From NCBI GenBank assembly GCA_021779835.1, contig JAJXZX010000006.1, positions 88,944 to 152,943 of the forward strand: DNA of 64,000 nt, read 5' to 3'. Every line of letters starts with the position of its first letter. Position 1 is the stretch's first letter. The stretch comes from Pseudomonadota bacterium (GTDB taxonomy: Bacteria; Pseudomonadota; Alphaproteobacteria; Rhodobacterales; Rhodobacteraceae). This document shows positions 10,223 to 19,617 of the stretch, piece after piece. The translations under genes were made by a program, and so were the position numbers. A model generated the notes under the pieces. It did no database searches. It saw nothing but the letters and a program-made list of their open reading frames with translations, and was not told where the DNA came from.

Positions 10223-11395
10223 ATGCGATTGCTAGCTTTTGCGATGCTTGGGGCCTTGGCGGCGGGTCCGGTTGCGGCGGTGCCTTGTGGCGGCGGTTTC
10301 CCGGCCTTCATTGCCGCGATGAAATCCGAAGCAATTACGGAAGGTCATTCCCCGGCCAAAGTTGATGCCTTCTTTGCCGGCGCGGTGAACGACGAGAGCG
10401 TACTACGGGCCGATCTGGCGCAGGGTGTATTCCGCAAGACGTTCGAGGAGTTTTCGCATTCGCTGATCAGTCGCGGGCGGCTTGAACGCGCGCGGGCGAA
10501 TGCACAGAGATATGCCAGCGTGTTCGAGCGGGCGCGCAAGACCTACGGAGTGCCACCGGGGATATTGTTGTCGTTCTGGGCGTTCGAGACGGACTTTGGC
10601 GCGGTGCAGGGTAATTTTAATACCCGGAATGCGCTGGTGACCTTGGCGCATGATTGCCGCAGGCCAGAGATCTTTCAGCCGCAGGTGATGGCGGCGCTGA
10701 GCCTATATGAAAAGGGCGAGTTTGATCCGGCGACGACCAAGGGCGCCTGGGCGGGCGAGATCGGCATGGTGCAGATGCTGCCCAAGGATATTCTGGAACG
10801 GGGCGTCGATGGGGATGGCGACGGGCGCGTGACGCTGAAGACGTCGGCGCCGGATGCGATTCTGTCGGCGGCGCACATGCTGTCGATGTTTGGCTGGCAC
10901 GCCGGGCAGCCTTGGCTGACCGAGGTGCGGCTGCCTGCGTCCTTCGATTGGGCCAAGACTGGGCTGGATCATCAGATGACGGTGGCCGAATGGGACGCGA
11001 TGGGGGTGAAGCCGCGTGTGGGCGGGTTGCCCGCCGGTTCGTTGAGCGCGTCCGTTCTATTGCCGCAGGGACGTAAGGGCCCAGCGTTTCTGGTCTATCC
11101 GAACTATATGGTCCTGTTCGACTGGAACAAAAGCTTTATCTACGTGACGACGGCGGCCTATTTCGCGACCGAGATCGAAGGCGCGCCCGAGTATGATGCT
11201 GGTCATCCCGACCCGGCCTTATCGGCGGACGAAATGATTGCCTTGCAGAAAAAGCTGATGCGCCACGGGCATGACGTCGGCAAGCTGGACGGGATATTGG
11301 GTGCGGCGACGCGGGCGGCGGTCCAGCAAGAGCAGGTGCGGCTAGGGCTTCCGGCAGACGGCTGGCCAACCCAAGAATTGCTAGGGCGGCTTTAG
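10223..11395 (+). CDS. Lytic murein transglycosylase (MltB-type) with C-terminal peptidoglycan-binding domain
   Basis: The 390-residue protein begins with a signal peptide (MRLLAFAMLGALAAGPVAA) directed to the periplasm. The SLT/MltB catalytic domain includes LLSFWAFETDFG with the catalytic glutamate, GNFNTRNALVTLAHD, and GEIGMVQMLPKDI. The last 60 residues form a peptidoglycan-binding helix bundle (LMRHGHDVGKLDGILGAATR). It cleaves peptidoglycan glycan strands to 1,6-anhydro ends. A GGGAG ribosome-binding site precedes the ATG at 10223, which decides the start over the longer frame from 10172. It converges with smc. Confidence 0.92.
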   Translation: MRLLAFAMLGALAAGPVAAVPCGGGFPAFIAAMKSEAITEGHSPAKVDAFFAGAVNDESVLRADLAQGVFRKTFEEFSHSLISRGRLERARANAQRYASVFERARKTYGVPPGILLSFWAFETDFGAVQGNFNTRNALVTLAHDCRRPEIFQPQVMAALSLYEKGEFDPATTKGAWAGEIGMVQMLPKDILERGVDGDGDGRVTLKTSAPDAILSAAHMLSMFGWHAGQPWLTEVRLPASFDWAKTGLDHQMTVAEWDAMGVKPRVGGLPAGSLSASVLLPQGRKGPAFLVYPNYMVLFDWNKSFIYVTTAAYFATEIEGAPEYDAGHPDPALSADEMIALQKKLMRHGHDVGKLDGILGAATRAAVQQEQVRLGLPADGWPTQELLGRL

Positions 11396-11425
11396 GCGCG
11401 CAGGGCGTCGCTTGCCATGATACCG

Positions 11426-14400
11426 TCAAGCGACGAGCTGTTCAGCTTTCTTCAGGTCAACCGATACCAGCTGACTGACGCCTTGCTCCTGCATCGTCAC
11501 TCCGAACAGACGGTCCATCCGGCTCATCGTCACGGCGTGGTGGGTGATGACAAGGAACCGCGTCTCGGTCTGGCGGGTCATCTCGTCCATCATGTCACAA
11601 AAGCGCGTGACGTTGGCGTCATCCAGCGGCGCGTCGACCTCGTCCAGCACACAAATCGGCGCGGGGTTGGCGAGGAATACGGCAAAGATCAGCGCCATAG
11701 CTGTCAGCGTTTGCTCGCCGCCGGACAGAAGCGAGAGGGTAGAAAGTTTCTTGCCCGGCGGTTGGCACATGATCTCCAGCCCGGCCTCCAGCGGATCGTC
11801 GGATTCGACCAGCACGAGCTTCGCCTCGCCACCGCCGAAAAGGTGGGTGAAAAGCATCGAGAAATTCTGGTTCACCTGCTCGAACGCCGTCAGCAAGCGT
11901 TCGCGGCCTTCGCGGTTGAGGCCAGCGATGCCCGCGCGCAGTTTCTTTACCGCTTCCTCCAGGTCCAGTTTCTCGGCACACAAGGTGTCGTGTTCGGTCT
12001 GCACCGCGATGGCGTCTTCCTCGGCGCGCAGGTTCACCGCGCCTAGCGCCTCGCGTTGGCGTTTGAGGCGGTTGACGTCGTTATCCAGCGCCTCGACGTT
12101 TGGCATCTTTTCCGGCTCGGTGCCAAGTGTGTGCAGCAGAGCTTCCGGCGTTTCCTCGGTTTCCTCGCGGATACGTTCGACCGCATAGGCCACGGTTTCA
12201 CGCGCTGCCTCGGTGCGGGCCTCGGCGCGGGCACGGGCTTCGCGCGCCTCGCCGGCCAGGCGTTCGGCGTCGCGCTCTTCGGCGAAGGCCTCGCGAAGCG
12301 CGGTTTCCGCCTCTGCCAACGCATCGGCAGCTTTGGCGCGTCGTCCCTCGGCAGCGTCAATTGCATCGCCCAACTCGTCGCGCTTGGCGGCGATTTCTTC
12401 GGGGGCGACGCTGGCCTCTTCAAGCTCCGCCTCGCTTTCGAGTTTGCGTTCGGCAAGTTCGGCAATGCGCTTTTCGGCCGTCTCCAAGCGGAGCTTCCAA
12501 CCCGAGACTTCCTTGACGATCTCTTGCCTACGCCTCACACGCGCCTCGCCCTCGCGGCGGGTCTCGTCATGGCCGGAACGGCGCGTCATCATCGTTACGC
12601 GCGCTGCCTCGACTGTCATCTTGACGTCTTCGACCTGCGCGCGGGCGGCGTGAAGGTCAGGCAGGGCGGTTACAGCATTTTCCGCTTCACGCAGACGCGC
12701 GCGGGCTCCCATCGCCTCTTCCTCGTAGCGCGCAACGGCGAGCGTCGCGGCTTCCAGCTTGCCGCTTGCGATCGAGCGATCAGCCTCCGCGCGCGACTGG
12801 GCGCGGTTTGCCTCGGTCACGCGGCCATCCGCGGCACGGCGGGCATCGCGTGCCATTTGGTCGGCGCGGGCAAGGTCGGTGAGGCGCGATTGCAGCGATT
12901 CATGGGCCTGACGGGCGCCATCGGCACGGTTTGCCACCTCCTCCAGATCGCGTTTTAGTGCGACCAGGCGGTTGAGCTGTTGCAGCCGCAAAGCCGCGGC
13001 GCTGGGTGCATCCTCCGCCCCGGCGCGGAAGCCATCCCAGCGCCACAGATCGCCGTCGAGGCTGACGAGGCGCTGGCCGGGCTTCAGCGCGGCTTGCAGG
13101 GCAGCACCTTGGTCGCGTTCAACAAGGCCGATTTGCCCGATGCGGCGTTGCAGGACGTCCGGCACGCCGACATGGGCTGCCAGCGATTCGACACCCTTCG
13201 GCAACGGGTGGTCGGTGTCGTATTCGGGCAGGGTGACCCAACCAGAGCGCGCCTCTGTGGAAATCACCGGCGCGCGAAGATCATCGGCAAGCGCCGCGCC
13301 GAGTGCCTTTTCGTAGCCGGGTTCAACCACCACGCGGTCGAGGAGTTGGGTGCCTGCATGCGCCTCGCGGTCGACCAGTTTCGCCAAGGCAGCAACTTCG
13401 GCGCGCAGCGCATTCGCTTCGCCCTCAGCTTCAGAGCGTTGCGCGCGCGCCTCCGCCTCACGCCCCTGCGCCTCGGCGCGGGCGGCTTCCGTCTCGGTCA
13501 GCAGCGACTCCGCCTCTTCGGCGTTGGACATCGCGGTCGAAAGCGACTCCTCCGCCGCGTCGTAGTCTTCGGACGCTTTCGCTAATGCGCTATCCGCAGT
13601 CGCCACGGCATCCCGCGCGCGGCTTGCTTCGGCTTCGTTCTTCTCCACCGTCGTTTTTACATCGGCCAACATGCGGTGCGCGGATTGGTGGCGCGCGGCA
13701 AGGCGGGCGACATCCTCGGTCATCTCCGATAGGCTCGCCTCGCGGTCTTGCAGAACCGCCGCTGCTTCATGCGCTGCGTCGGCGGCGGCGGTCAGGCGCG
13801 CCTCGTGACCCTCGTGGGCTTTGGCGATCTGCGCCTGCTCCCATTCCAGCCGTTCGATGGTTTCGCCAGCGTCACGGTTAAGGCCAGCCTCCCGCTCCAT
13901 ATCGCGGCCAAGCTGGGCGATGCGGCCGGTGAGGGTTTCGATCAGTTGCAGCGCGCGGGCCTCTTGGTCCTTCAGGGCGTCACGCTGCACGATCAGCCGC
14001 TGAAGCACGGCAGCGGCGATTGCCTCTTCCTCGCGTTTCGGCGGCAGGGCGTCTTCGCGCGCCATGCGGGCCTTGCCAGCGGCGCGCGCGGCAAGCTCGG
14101 CTTGGGCGGCCAGCCTCGTGCGCTCGGTCAGATCGCCCTCCGCGGCAAGGCGCGCATGATCTGCCTCGGCCCAGCGGCGAAATAGCAACATGCCTTCAGC
14201 ACGGCGCAACTCTTCGCCGATCTCGCGGTAGCGGGCGGCTTGGCGCGCTTGGCGCGCAAGTGTGGCGATCTGGCCGCCGAGTTGTTCCAGCACGTCATCG
14301 ACGCGGGCAAGGTTCGTTTCCGTCGCAGACAGGCGCAATTCAGCCTCGTGACGGCGCTGATAGAGGCCAGAAATCCCCGCTGCCTCTTCCAAAATCATGC

Positions 14401-14881
14401 GCCGGTTCTTGGGCTTGGCGTTGATCAGTTCCGCAATCTGGCCTTGCCGCACAAGCGCAGGCGAATGCGCGCCGGTCGAGGCATCGGCAAACAGCATCTG
14501 CACATCGCGCGCACGCACGTCCTTGGTGTTTGCCTTGTAGGCAGATCCAGCGTCGCGGGTGATGCGGCGCACAATCTCGATCTGGTCGGCGTCGTTGAAG
14601 CCCGAAGGCGCAAGGCGTTCACCGTTGTCGATGGTCAGCACCACCTCGGCGAAATTGCGGGCGGGGCGGGTGGAGGCCCCTGCGAAGATCACATCCTCCA
14701 TCCCGCCGCCGCGCATTGCGGTGGGGCGGTTTTCGCCCATCACCCAACGCAGGGCCTCCAGCAGGTTCGACTTGCCGCAACCATTTGGGCCAACAACGCC
14801 GGTCAGCCCGTCCGCGATCACCAGATCGGTCGGGTCAACGAAGCTTTTGAAGCCGTTGAGGCGCAGGCGGGTGAACCGCAA
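11426..14881 (-). CDS. smc: Chromosome segregation SMC ATPase
   Basis: The 1151-residue condensin subunit has the N-terminal Walker A GPNGCGKSNLLEALRW, long charged coiled coils on both sides of a hinge (about residues 480-620, including GYEKALGAALADDLRAPV), the C-terminal ABC signature LSGGEQTLTAMAL, and the Walker B ICVLDEVDAPLDDAN. The start is taken as TTG at 14881, giving MRFTRLRLNGFKSF, the usual SMC start; an AAGG stretch precedes it. The next upstream in-frame start (14956) would add 25 residues with no family character. The protein organises and segregates the nucleoid with ScpA/ScpB, which are not in this window. Confidence 0.96.
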   Translation of the reverse strand: MRFTRLRLNGFKSFVDPTDLVIADGLTGVVGPNGCGKSNLLEALRWVMGENRPTAMRGGGMEDVIFAGASTRPARNFAEVVLTIDNGERLAPSGFNDADQIEIVRRITRDAGSAYKANTKDVRARDVQMLFADASTGAHSPALVRQGQIAELINAKPKNRRMILEEAAGISGLYQRRHEAELRLSATETNLARVDDVLEQLGGQIATLARQARQAARYREIGEELRRAEGMLLFRRWAEADHARLAAEGDLTERTRLAAQAELAARAAGKARMAREDALPPKREEEAIAAAVLQRLIVQRDALKDQEARALQLIETLTGRIAQLGRDMEREAGLNRDAGETIERLEWEQAQIAKAHEGHEARLTAAADAAHEAAAVLQDREASLSEMTEDVARLAARHQSAHRMLADVKTTVEKNEAEASRARDAVATADSALAKASEDYDAAEESLSTAMSNAEEAESLLTETEAARAEAQGREAEARAQRSEAEGEANALRAEVAALAKLVDREAHAGTQLLDRVVVEPGYEKALGAALADDLRAPVISTEARSGWVTLPEYDTDHPLPKGVESLAAHVGVPDVLQRRIGQIGLVERDQGAALQAALKPGQRLVSLDGDLWRWDGFRAGAEDAPSAAALRLQQLNRLVALKRDLEEVANRADGARQAHESLQSRLTDLARADQMARDARRAADGRVTEANRAQSRAEADRSIASGKLEAATLAVARYEEEAMGARARLREAENAVTALPDLHAARAQVEDVKMTVEAARVTMMTRRSGHDETRREGEARVRRRQEIVKEVSGWKLRLETAEKRIAELAERKLESEAELEEASVAPEEIAAKRDELGDAIDAAEGRRAKAADALAEAETALREAFAEERDAERLAGEAREARARAEARTEAARETVAYAVERIREETEETPEALLHTLGTEPEKMPNVEALDNDVNRLKRQREALGAVNLRAEEDAIAVQTEHDTLCAEKLDLEEAVKKLRAGIAGLNREGRERLLTAFEQVNQNFSMLFTHLFGGGEAKLVLVESDDPLEAGLEIMCQPPGKKLSTLSLLSGGEQTLTAMALIFAVFLANPAPICVLDEVDAPLDDANVTRFCDMMDEMTRQTETRFLVITHHAVTMSRMDRLFGVTMQEQGVSQLVSVDLKKAEQLVA

Positions 14882-15115
14882 GAGACAACCTTTCGTATGA
14901 TTCCCGTTTGATCTGTTATCGTCCGTGTCCAAGGGGCGTGAGTCAACGGTGAACACCAGAAGATGCGAGGCAATCCGGCGTTATCCACAACATCTTGGCC
15001 AAAAGCGCAGTGCTTGACGGCGGGACAGTCAACCAGCCAAAATTCACCGGTAACATCGGAGGCGGGCCGGTTTGGTGCCCTATCCTGACCGACCTTTGTC
15101 AAGATTGGTGCGCGA

Positions 15116-15628
15116 ATGAAGCTGCTGCAGGCGACGGGCGACTATGATTGGGCGGCAGTGCTACGGCTGATCCGCGACGCATTTGCCTACATGGAGGGGC
15201 GCATTGATCCGCCTTCGTCAATGCACATGTTGCGCGCTGACGACATCGCCGAAAGCGCGCGCAACGGCGAGGTTTGGGTGATCGAAGACGCAGGAGCGCC
15301 CGTCGCATGCATGGTCCTGACGCCAAAGTCGGGGCGGCTATACTTGGGCCGGTTGGCTGTCGCGGCGGGGTATCGCGGGCGCGGGCTGTCGCGACGGTTG
15401 GTTGAGAAAGCCGAGGCGCGCGCGACGGCGTTGGGGTTTGAAGTGTTGGAGCTGCAGTCGCGGATCGAGTTGGTCGAGAACCATGCGATTTTTGCGGCAA
15501 TGGGGTTCAGGAATACCGCCGAGACGCGGCACCCGGGCTTTGATCGTGCGACCTCGCTGACCTTTCAGAAACGGGTCGGGGCGGCAGTGTCGCCAGCGTC
15601 AAAGCCTCAGCAGGGCGGTCAGCTCTGA
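15116..15628 (+). CDS. GNAT family N-acetyltransferase
   Basis: The 170-residue protein has a GNAT fold signature: LYLGRLAVAAGYRGRGLSRRLVEKAEARA, in which RGRGLS is the acetyl-CoA pyrophosphate-binding loop, followed by LELQSRIELVENHAIFAAMGF, the usual C-terminal motif. It transfers an acetyl group to an amine that cannot be identified. Its 3' end overlaps the convergent HAD phosphatase gene by about 30 bases. It stands alone on the plus strand between two minus-strand groups. Confidence 0.85.
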   Translation: MKLLQATGDYDWAAVLRLIRDAFAYMEGRIDPPSSMHMLRADDIAESARNGEVWVIEDAGAPVACMVLTPKSGRLYLGRLAVAAGYRGRGLSRRLVEKAEARATALGFEVLELQSRIELVENHAIFAAMGFRNTAETRHPGFDRATSLTFQKRVGAAVSPASKPQQGGQL

Positions 15629-16255
15629 CATGTCGTGAAAGACGGTCGCGCCAACGGCGCTAAGGCTTTTGCCATCGTCATGGGCTGCAAAGCCGAAACA
15701 GGCCATGCCCGCGTTGCGGGCGGCAAGGCAACCGGTTGGGCTGTCGTCAATCACGGCGCAGTTTTGCGGCTTAACCTTCATCTCGCGGGCGGCGTGCAGG
15801 AAAAGATCCGGGGCCGGTTTTGGGGTGCCGAGCGTTTGGCCAGAGAACAGGCGTCCCTGAAAGCGGGCGCGGAAGGCAGGGTGCTGCCCCAGTGTCACCT
15901 CCATCTTGCGGTCCGATCCGTTGGAGCCGACGGCATAGGGGATATGGTTCGCATCAAGGCCGTCCAGCACGGCTTCGATCCCGGGGATCAGCGCGGTGCC
16001 TTGGGCGAGACGGGCGTAGAGCCGTTCGTAAAAATCCTCGACCCAATCATCCGGGAACGTCGCCCCAAGCGCGCGCGCCTTTAGCCAGACGCCACGGATG
16101 GTGCCACCGAGAAAGTCACGCTCCATCCTGTCACGCGGAAGCGTGAGGCCGTGGCGGGACAGGTCGTCGGCGAGCAGGTCGAACGCCGCGGGCTCGCTAT
16201 CGACCAACACCCCGTCACAATCGAAGATCACAGCGTGAAAGTGGGGGCGCGTCAT
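15599..16255 (-). CDS. HAD superfamily phosphatase (phosphoglycolate phosphatase-like)
   Basis: The 218-residue protein shows the four HAD motifs: VIFDCDGVLVDSE (nucleophile Asp), VGSNGSDRK (motif II), GTPKPAPDLFLHAA with the motif III lysine, and AVIDDSPTGCLAARNAG (motif IV). The cap insertion near residues 15-85 is typical of subfamily IA. These enzymes dephosphorylate small sugar phosphates or phosphoglycolate; the substrate is not determined. The gene begins in an ATGA overlap with rsmD, so it is co-translated with it. Confidence 0.85.
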   Translation of the reverse strand: MTRPHFHAVIFDCDGVLVDSEPAAFDLLADDLSRHGLTLPRDRMERDFLGGTIRGVWLKARALGATFPDDWVEDFYERLYARLAQGTALIPGIEAVLDGLDANHIPYAVGSNGSDRKMEVTLGQHPAFRARFQGRLFSGQTLGTPKPAPDLFLHAAREMKVKPQNCAVIDDSPTGCLAARNAGMACFGFAAHDDGKSLSAVGATVFHDMSELTALLRL

Positions 16256-16815
16256 TCCGGTGCCCGAAGCATCGTGATGATGGTGTCGCCGTATTTGCGT
16301 TGGTCAAGCAGGGCGAAGCCCTCGGGCGGCAGGGTGGGGGCGCTTTCCTCCCACACGATAAGCGCGCCGGGGCTGAGCCATTTTCCAGCGACACAGGAGG
16401 CGATGGCTTTTTCGCCAAGGCCCATCGCATAGGGTGGGTCGAGGAAGACAAGCGAGTAGCCGGGGCTGCGGTTGTCGCCCATCTTCGTCGCATCGCGACG
16501 GTAAATGTCGGTGACGGCCATCGCCCGCGTGAGGTCAATGTTTTTGTGCAAAAGGGCGCGTGCGGCGACGCCATCGTCAACGAAGGTGGCATGAGAAGCG
16601 CCACGCGACAGCGCCTCCAGCCCCAGCGCGCCGGTCCCCGCAAAAAGGTCGAGGACACGCGCGCCTGTGACAGGGTTGCCGTAGCCGCCGTTGATCAACA
16701 GGTTGAAGATAGACTCGCGCACCCGGTCGGTGGTTGGACGCAGATGCGCGCCCAGATCGCCCTTGCCCACCGAAGCGAGCGTCAGGCCGCGATATTGCCC
16801 GCCAATTATCCTCAC
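16252..16815 (-). CDS. rsmD: 16S rRNA (guanine966-N2)-methyltransferase
   Basis: The 187-residue SAM-dependent enzyme methylates G966 of 16S rRNA. Its motifs are the N-terminal MRIIGGQYRG, RPTTDRVRESIFN, VLDLFAGTGALGLEALSRGA (SAM binding) and LVFLDPPYAMG, the NPPY-type catalytic motif in its RsmD form. The length matches the family. The start overlaps the stop of the FAD reductase gene upstream, and the stop overlaps the HAD gene, making a three-gene coupled unit. Confidence 0.94.
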   Translation of the reverse strand: MRIIGGQYRGLTLASVGKGDLGAHLRPTTDRVRESIFNLLINGGYGNPVTGARVLDLFAGTGALGLEALSRGASHATFVDDGVAARALLHKNIDLTRAMAVTDIYRRDATKMGDNRSPGYSLVFLDPPYAMGLGEKAIASCVAGKWLSPGALIVWEESAPTLPPEGFALLDQRKYGDTIITMLRAPE

Positions 16816-18017
16816 GCTTTCAGCAGCGCTTTTAGGTTAGTGTCGGGGTCTTCAATCACCTCGGGTGCCGGAGATTTCCCCATCTCGATCAGTCGCTTGC
16901 CGATCATATAGGCACGCGCGTCGTTCATCGCGTCCACGGCAAGCAGTGTATCGCCCTTGTAATACCAGAAGGACACCGCCTCGCCGTCGGGCCGGGTGAC
17001 AATGCGGTCATAGCCGGTGTTGAGGCCCGCGATTTGCAGTTTGACGTCGTATTGGTCGGACCAAAACCACGGCTGCGCGACGTAATCCTTGCCCGCGCCA
17101 AGCATGTTTTCCGCGACGATGTCGGCTTGATCAATCGCGTTCCCAACGCTTTCAAGGCGCAGGCGGCCGCCTTTCCACGGGAAAGAGGCGCAATCACCTG
17201 CGGCCCAAATCGCGGGGTCGGAGGTGCGGCCTTGGGCATCGGTTTTGATGCCGTTCTCGATGCTCAGACCTGCGGCTTCGGCCACGGCGGTTGATGGGGT
17301 AATCCCTACACCAACGATCACGAAATCGACCGGCAGTTCACTGCCGTTTGTCAGTTTCGCGCCCGTAACACGGGTGTCACCGATGAGGCGATCAAGCCCC
17401 ACGCCCTCAAGGATCTTTACCCCATGCGCCGCGTGAACCTTGCTGAAAAAGGCGGAGGTTTCGGGTGAAGCAACGCGCTGCAGGATGCGGGGTGCCATTT
17501 CAACCACGGTCACATCAAGGCCGAGTTTGGCAGCGACCGACGCGGCCTCTAGCCCGATGTAGCCGCCGCCGATGATCACAACGCGGCGGCCAGCGCGAAA
17601 TTCGGGCTCCATCTGGTCTACATCGGCGAGGGTCCGGACAGTATAGACGCCGTTCAGCGCACCTCCGATGGATGCAGGCAGACGGCGCGGGGTGGACCCG
17701 GTGGTCAGCGCAAGCTGCGTGTAGGGAATGACCGCGTCACCGACGGTCACCGTTTTGGCGGCGGTGTCGATGGCCGTCACCGGGTTGCCCAGACGCAGGG
17801 TGATTTTGTTCTCGGCGTAGAATTCGTCGGACCGCAGGAACAGACGGTCCAGCGTCATCTCTTTCAGCAGATATTGCTTGGACAACGGAGGGCGTTGATA
17901 GGGCGGCACCGGCTCTTCGCCGATCAGCGTCAGGTCGCCAGAATAGCCCAGTGTGCGCAGCTTGGCGACCACTGAGGCCCCGGCTTGTCCCGCCCCAATC
18001 ACTAGGATTCCCGCCAT
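16812..18017 (-). CDS. FAD/NAD(P)-dependent ferredoxin-type reductase
   Basis: The 401-residue protein has an N-terminal FAD-binding motif (ILVIGAGQAGASVV), a central NAD(P)H-binding motif (VVIIGGGYIGLEAASVAAKLG), and the second FAD motif IWAAGDCASFPW. This is the arrangement of ferredoxin/rubredoxin/putidaredoxin reductases that feed electrons from NAD(P)H to an iron-sulfur protein. The ATG at 18017 gives MAGILVIGAG, the usual start; the longer frame from 18206 runs through the divergent peroxiredoxin promoter. Partner ferredoxin or oxygenase genes are not adjacent. Confidence 0.88.
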   Translation of the reverse strand: MAGILVIGAGQAGASVVAKLRTLGYSGDLTLIGEEPVPPYQRPPLSKQYLLKEMTLDRLFLRSDEFYAENKITLRLGNPVTAIDTAAKTVTVGDAVIPYTQLALTTGSTPRRLPASIGGALNGVYTVRTLADVDQMEPEFRAGRRVVIIGGGYIGLEAASVAAKLGLDVTVVEMAPRILQRVASPETSAFFSKVHAAHGVKILEGVGLDRLIGDTRVTGAKLTNGSELPVDFVIVGVGITPSTAVAEAAGLSIENGIKTDAQGRTSDPAIWAAGDCASFPWKGGRLRLESVGNAIDQADIVAENMLGAGKDYVAQPWFWSDQYDVKLQIAGLNTGYDRIVTRPDGEAVSFWYYKGDTLLAVDAMNDARAYMIGKRLIEMGKSPAPEVIEDPDTNLKALLKA

Positions 18018-18102
18018 GTCAGCCTCCGAAATTTGTGGTCGCCTGCCGTGGCGGAGCCTATATGCCATGTTACCGGAAACGCAACGCGCGAGGATTAGTT
18101 CA

Positions 18103-18591
18103 ATGACAATTTCTGAAGGGGATCGCCTGCCCGAGGCTACGTTGACCCGCTTGGGCGCAAATGGCCCCGAAACGGTGACGCTTGGCGCCATCACCAAAGG
18201 CCGCAAGGTGGTGATTTTTGCGGTGCCGGGCGCTTACACCGGTGTTTGCACGACGGCCCATGTGCCGAGCTTCATCCGCACCAAGGCGAAATTTGATGCC
18301 AAGGGCGTTGATGAGGTCGTTTGCCTGTCGGTCAACGATCCCTTCGTGATGGGCGCCTGGGGCGAGTCGACTGGGGCCACCAAGGCGGGGATCAGCATGT
18401 TGGGTGATGCGGCGGGCGCGTTGACCAAGGCTATTGGCATGGATTTCGATGCGCCACCCGCGGGCCTGATCGGTCGGTCCAAACGCTATGCTATGTTTGT
18501 TGACGACGGCGTGGTGAAGGTCTTGCACCTCGAAGCGTCACCGGGCGTTTGCGAAACCTCGGGCGGAGAGGCGATGCTCGAGGCCATCTAA
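18103..18591 (+). CDS. Peroxiredoxin, Prx5 type
   Basis: The 162-residue thiol peroxidase reduces hydrogen peroxide and organic peroxides. The peroxidatic cysteine is C49 in PGAYTGVCTTAHVPSF, and a second cysteine occurs in SPGVCETSGGEAML near the C-terminus, as in Prx5-family and glutaredoxin-dependent peroxiredoxins. The ATG at 18103 (MTISEGDRLPEA) is the family start; the open frame extends back to 17953 without homology. It is divergent from the FAD reductase and ends at a strong hairpin. Confidence 0.93.
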   Translation: MTISEGDRLPEATLTRLGANGPETVTLGAITKGRKVVIFAVPGAYTGVCTTAHVPSFIRTKAKFDAKGVDEVVCLSVNDPFVMGAWGESTGATKAGISMLGDAAGALTKAIGMDFDAPPAGLIGRSKRYAMFVDDGVVKVLHLEASPGVCETSGGEAMLEAI

Positions 18592-18598
18592 AGTGGTG

Positions 18599-18623
18599 GC
18601 GAGGGGCCTCAGTGGCCCCTCGC
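18599..18623. terminator. Hairpin between convergent prx and phhB
   Basis: A perfect 10-bp inverted repeat (GCGAGGGGCC, loop TCAGT, GGCCCCTCGC) starts eight bases after the peroxiredoxin stop. No run of T follows on either strand, so it may be a bidirectional, U-tract-poor terminator. The phhB stop codon falls in its loop. Confidence 0.6.
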
Positions 18624-18974
18624 ATGGATCTGACACAGGCACTCAATTGGCTGCGTGTGGTCGCGCTGAACTTCGGCCGACCCCGATAGCTTGTCCATGC
18701 GTTGGGCGAGCTTTACGTCCAACGCGCTGAGGCCGTTGCAGTCATGCGTGGTCAGCGTCACGTCCACCACGTTGTAAACATTGGTCCATTCCGGGTGATG
18801 GTTCAGCTTTTCCGCCACCAGCGCGGCGGCGGACATGAACCCCCATGCCTCGACGAAACTCTTGAACTTCCATACCTTGCGGATCGCATCGCGGCCTTCG
18901 ACCGGACCCCAGCCGGTTTCGCCAAGGGCGGGCAGGGTCGCGCGGCGGGCGTCTTCGTGAAGGAGTTCTGCCAT
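18609..18974 (-). CDS. phhB: Pterin-4a-carbinolamine dehydratase
   Basis: The 121-residue protein recycles the 4a-hydroxy-tetrahydropterin made by aromatic amino acid hydroxylases. It contains the family core FVEAWGFMSAAALVAEKLNHHPEW with the catalytic His pair and VYNVVDVTLTTHD with the third histidine. The ATG at 18974 (MAELLHEDARR) is the usual start. The protein continues about 20 residues past the normal end, and the last codons lie in the convergent hairpin, so the original stop may have been lost. No phenylalanine hydroxylase gene lies nearby. Confidence 0.88.
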   Translation of the reverse strand: MAELLHEDARRATLPALGETGWGPVEGRDAIRKVWKFKSFVEAWGFMSAAALVAEKLNHHPEWTNVYNVVDVTLTTHDCNGLSALDVKLAQRMDKLSGSAEVQRDHTQPIECLCQIHARGH

Positions 18975-18978
18975 TGAG

Positions 18979-19593
18979 TCAGCCTTTCTGGGTCGCAAGG
19001 GCGTTGTCCATGTTGTTCGCGCGCGCCAGAGCCGGGCGCATCTTGATGCGATCAAAATAAGCGTGGATGCCGGGAAATTCGGTAAGCGGAGCAGACCGCA
19101 GAATCCAACCGATCAATCCGCCCGCATACAGATCTGCCGCAGAGAACCGCTCCCCCGCGAGCCAGGTGTGGGCGGTGACCGCGCCCTCCAACGTATCGAG
19201 CGCCCGTTTTAGCGTGCCATAGCCGATCATTCCCTCCTTGTCAGCGGGAACCGCAAAGCCCATCGCATCGTCCACGAACGCATATTCCAACGGACCTGCG
19301 ACAAAGTACAGCCAGCGGTAGTAGGCACCCTTGTCGGTGCCGACGAGGCCCGCCGCTGGAAACGTCTCGGCGAGGTAGGTCAGGATGGCCGCGACTTCGG
19401 TCACCACGGTCTTGCCATGGCGAATTGCCGGAACCTTGCCCATCGGGTTGATTGCAAGGTAGTCGGGTGCCTTCATCGTGGTCGCGAAATCCAGCACGAC
19501 CGTTTCATAGGGCACGCCGATTTCCTCCAGCATCCAGCGAACCGTGCGGCCGCGTGACTGAGGGTTGGTGTAGAACGTAATCTTATCCGTCAT
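18979..19593 (-). CDS. Glutathione S-transferase family protein
   Basis: The 204-residue protein has an N-terminal thioredoxin-like domain (ITFYTNPQSRGRTVRWMLEEIGVPYE) with the usual cis-proline segment MGKVPAIRHGKTVVTEVAAIL, then an all-helical C-terminal domain including FSAADLYAGGLIGW. It conjugates glutathione or acts as a glutathione-dependent reductase; the substrate cannot be read. It lies four bases upstream of phhB on the same strand and follows the COG3146 gene. Confidence 0.9.
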   Translation of the reverse strand: MTDKITFYTNPQSRGRTVRWMLEEIGVPYETVVLDFATTMKAPDYLAINPMGKVPAIRHGKTVVTEVAAILTYLAETFPAAGLVGTDKGAYYRWLYFVAGPLEYAFVDDAMGFAVPADKEGMIGYGTLKRALDTLEGAVTAHTWLAGERFSAADLYAGGLIGWILRSAPLTEFPGIHAYFDRIKMRPALARANNMDNALATQKG

Positions 19594-19617
19594 ACGCTGG
19601 CCTTTCGCTGGTAAGGT

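Noticed and set aside
12609..12624. TGTCA-like string inside smc
   Set aside because: The right arm (CGTCT) does not match, and it is inside a coding region.
14818..15102. Open frame of 94 codons upstream of smc
   Set aside because: No family character, and it overlaps the smc start in another frame.
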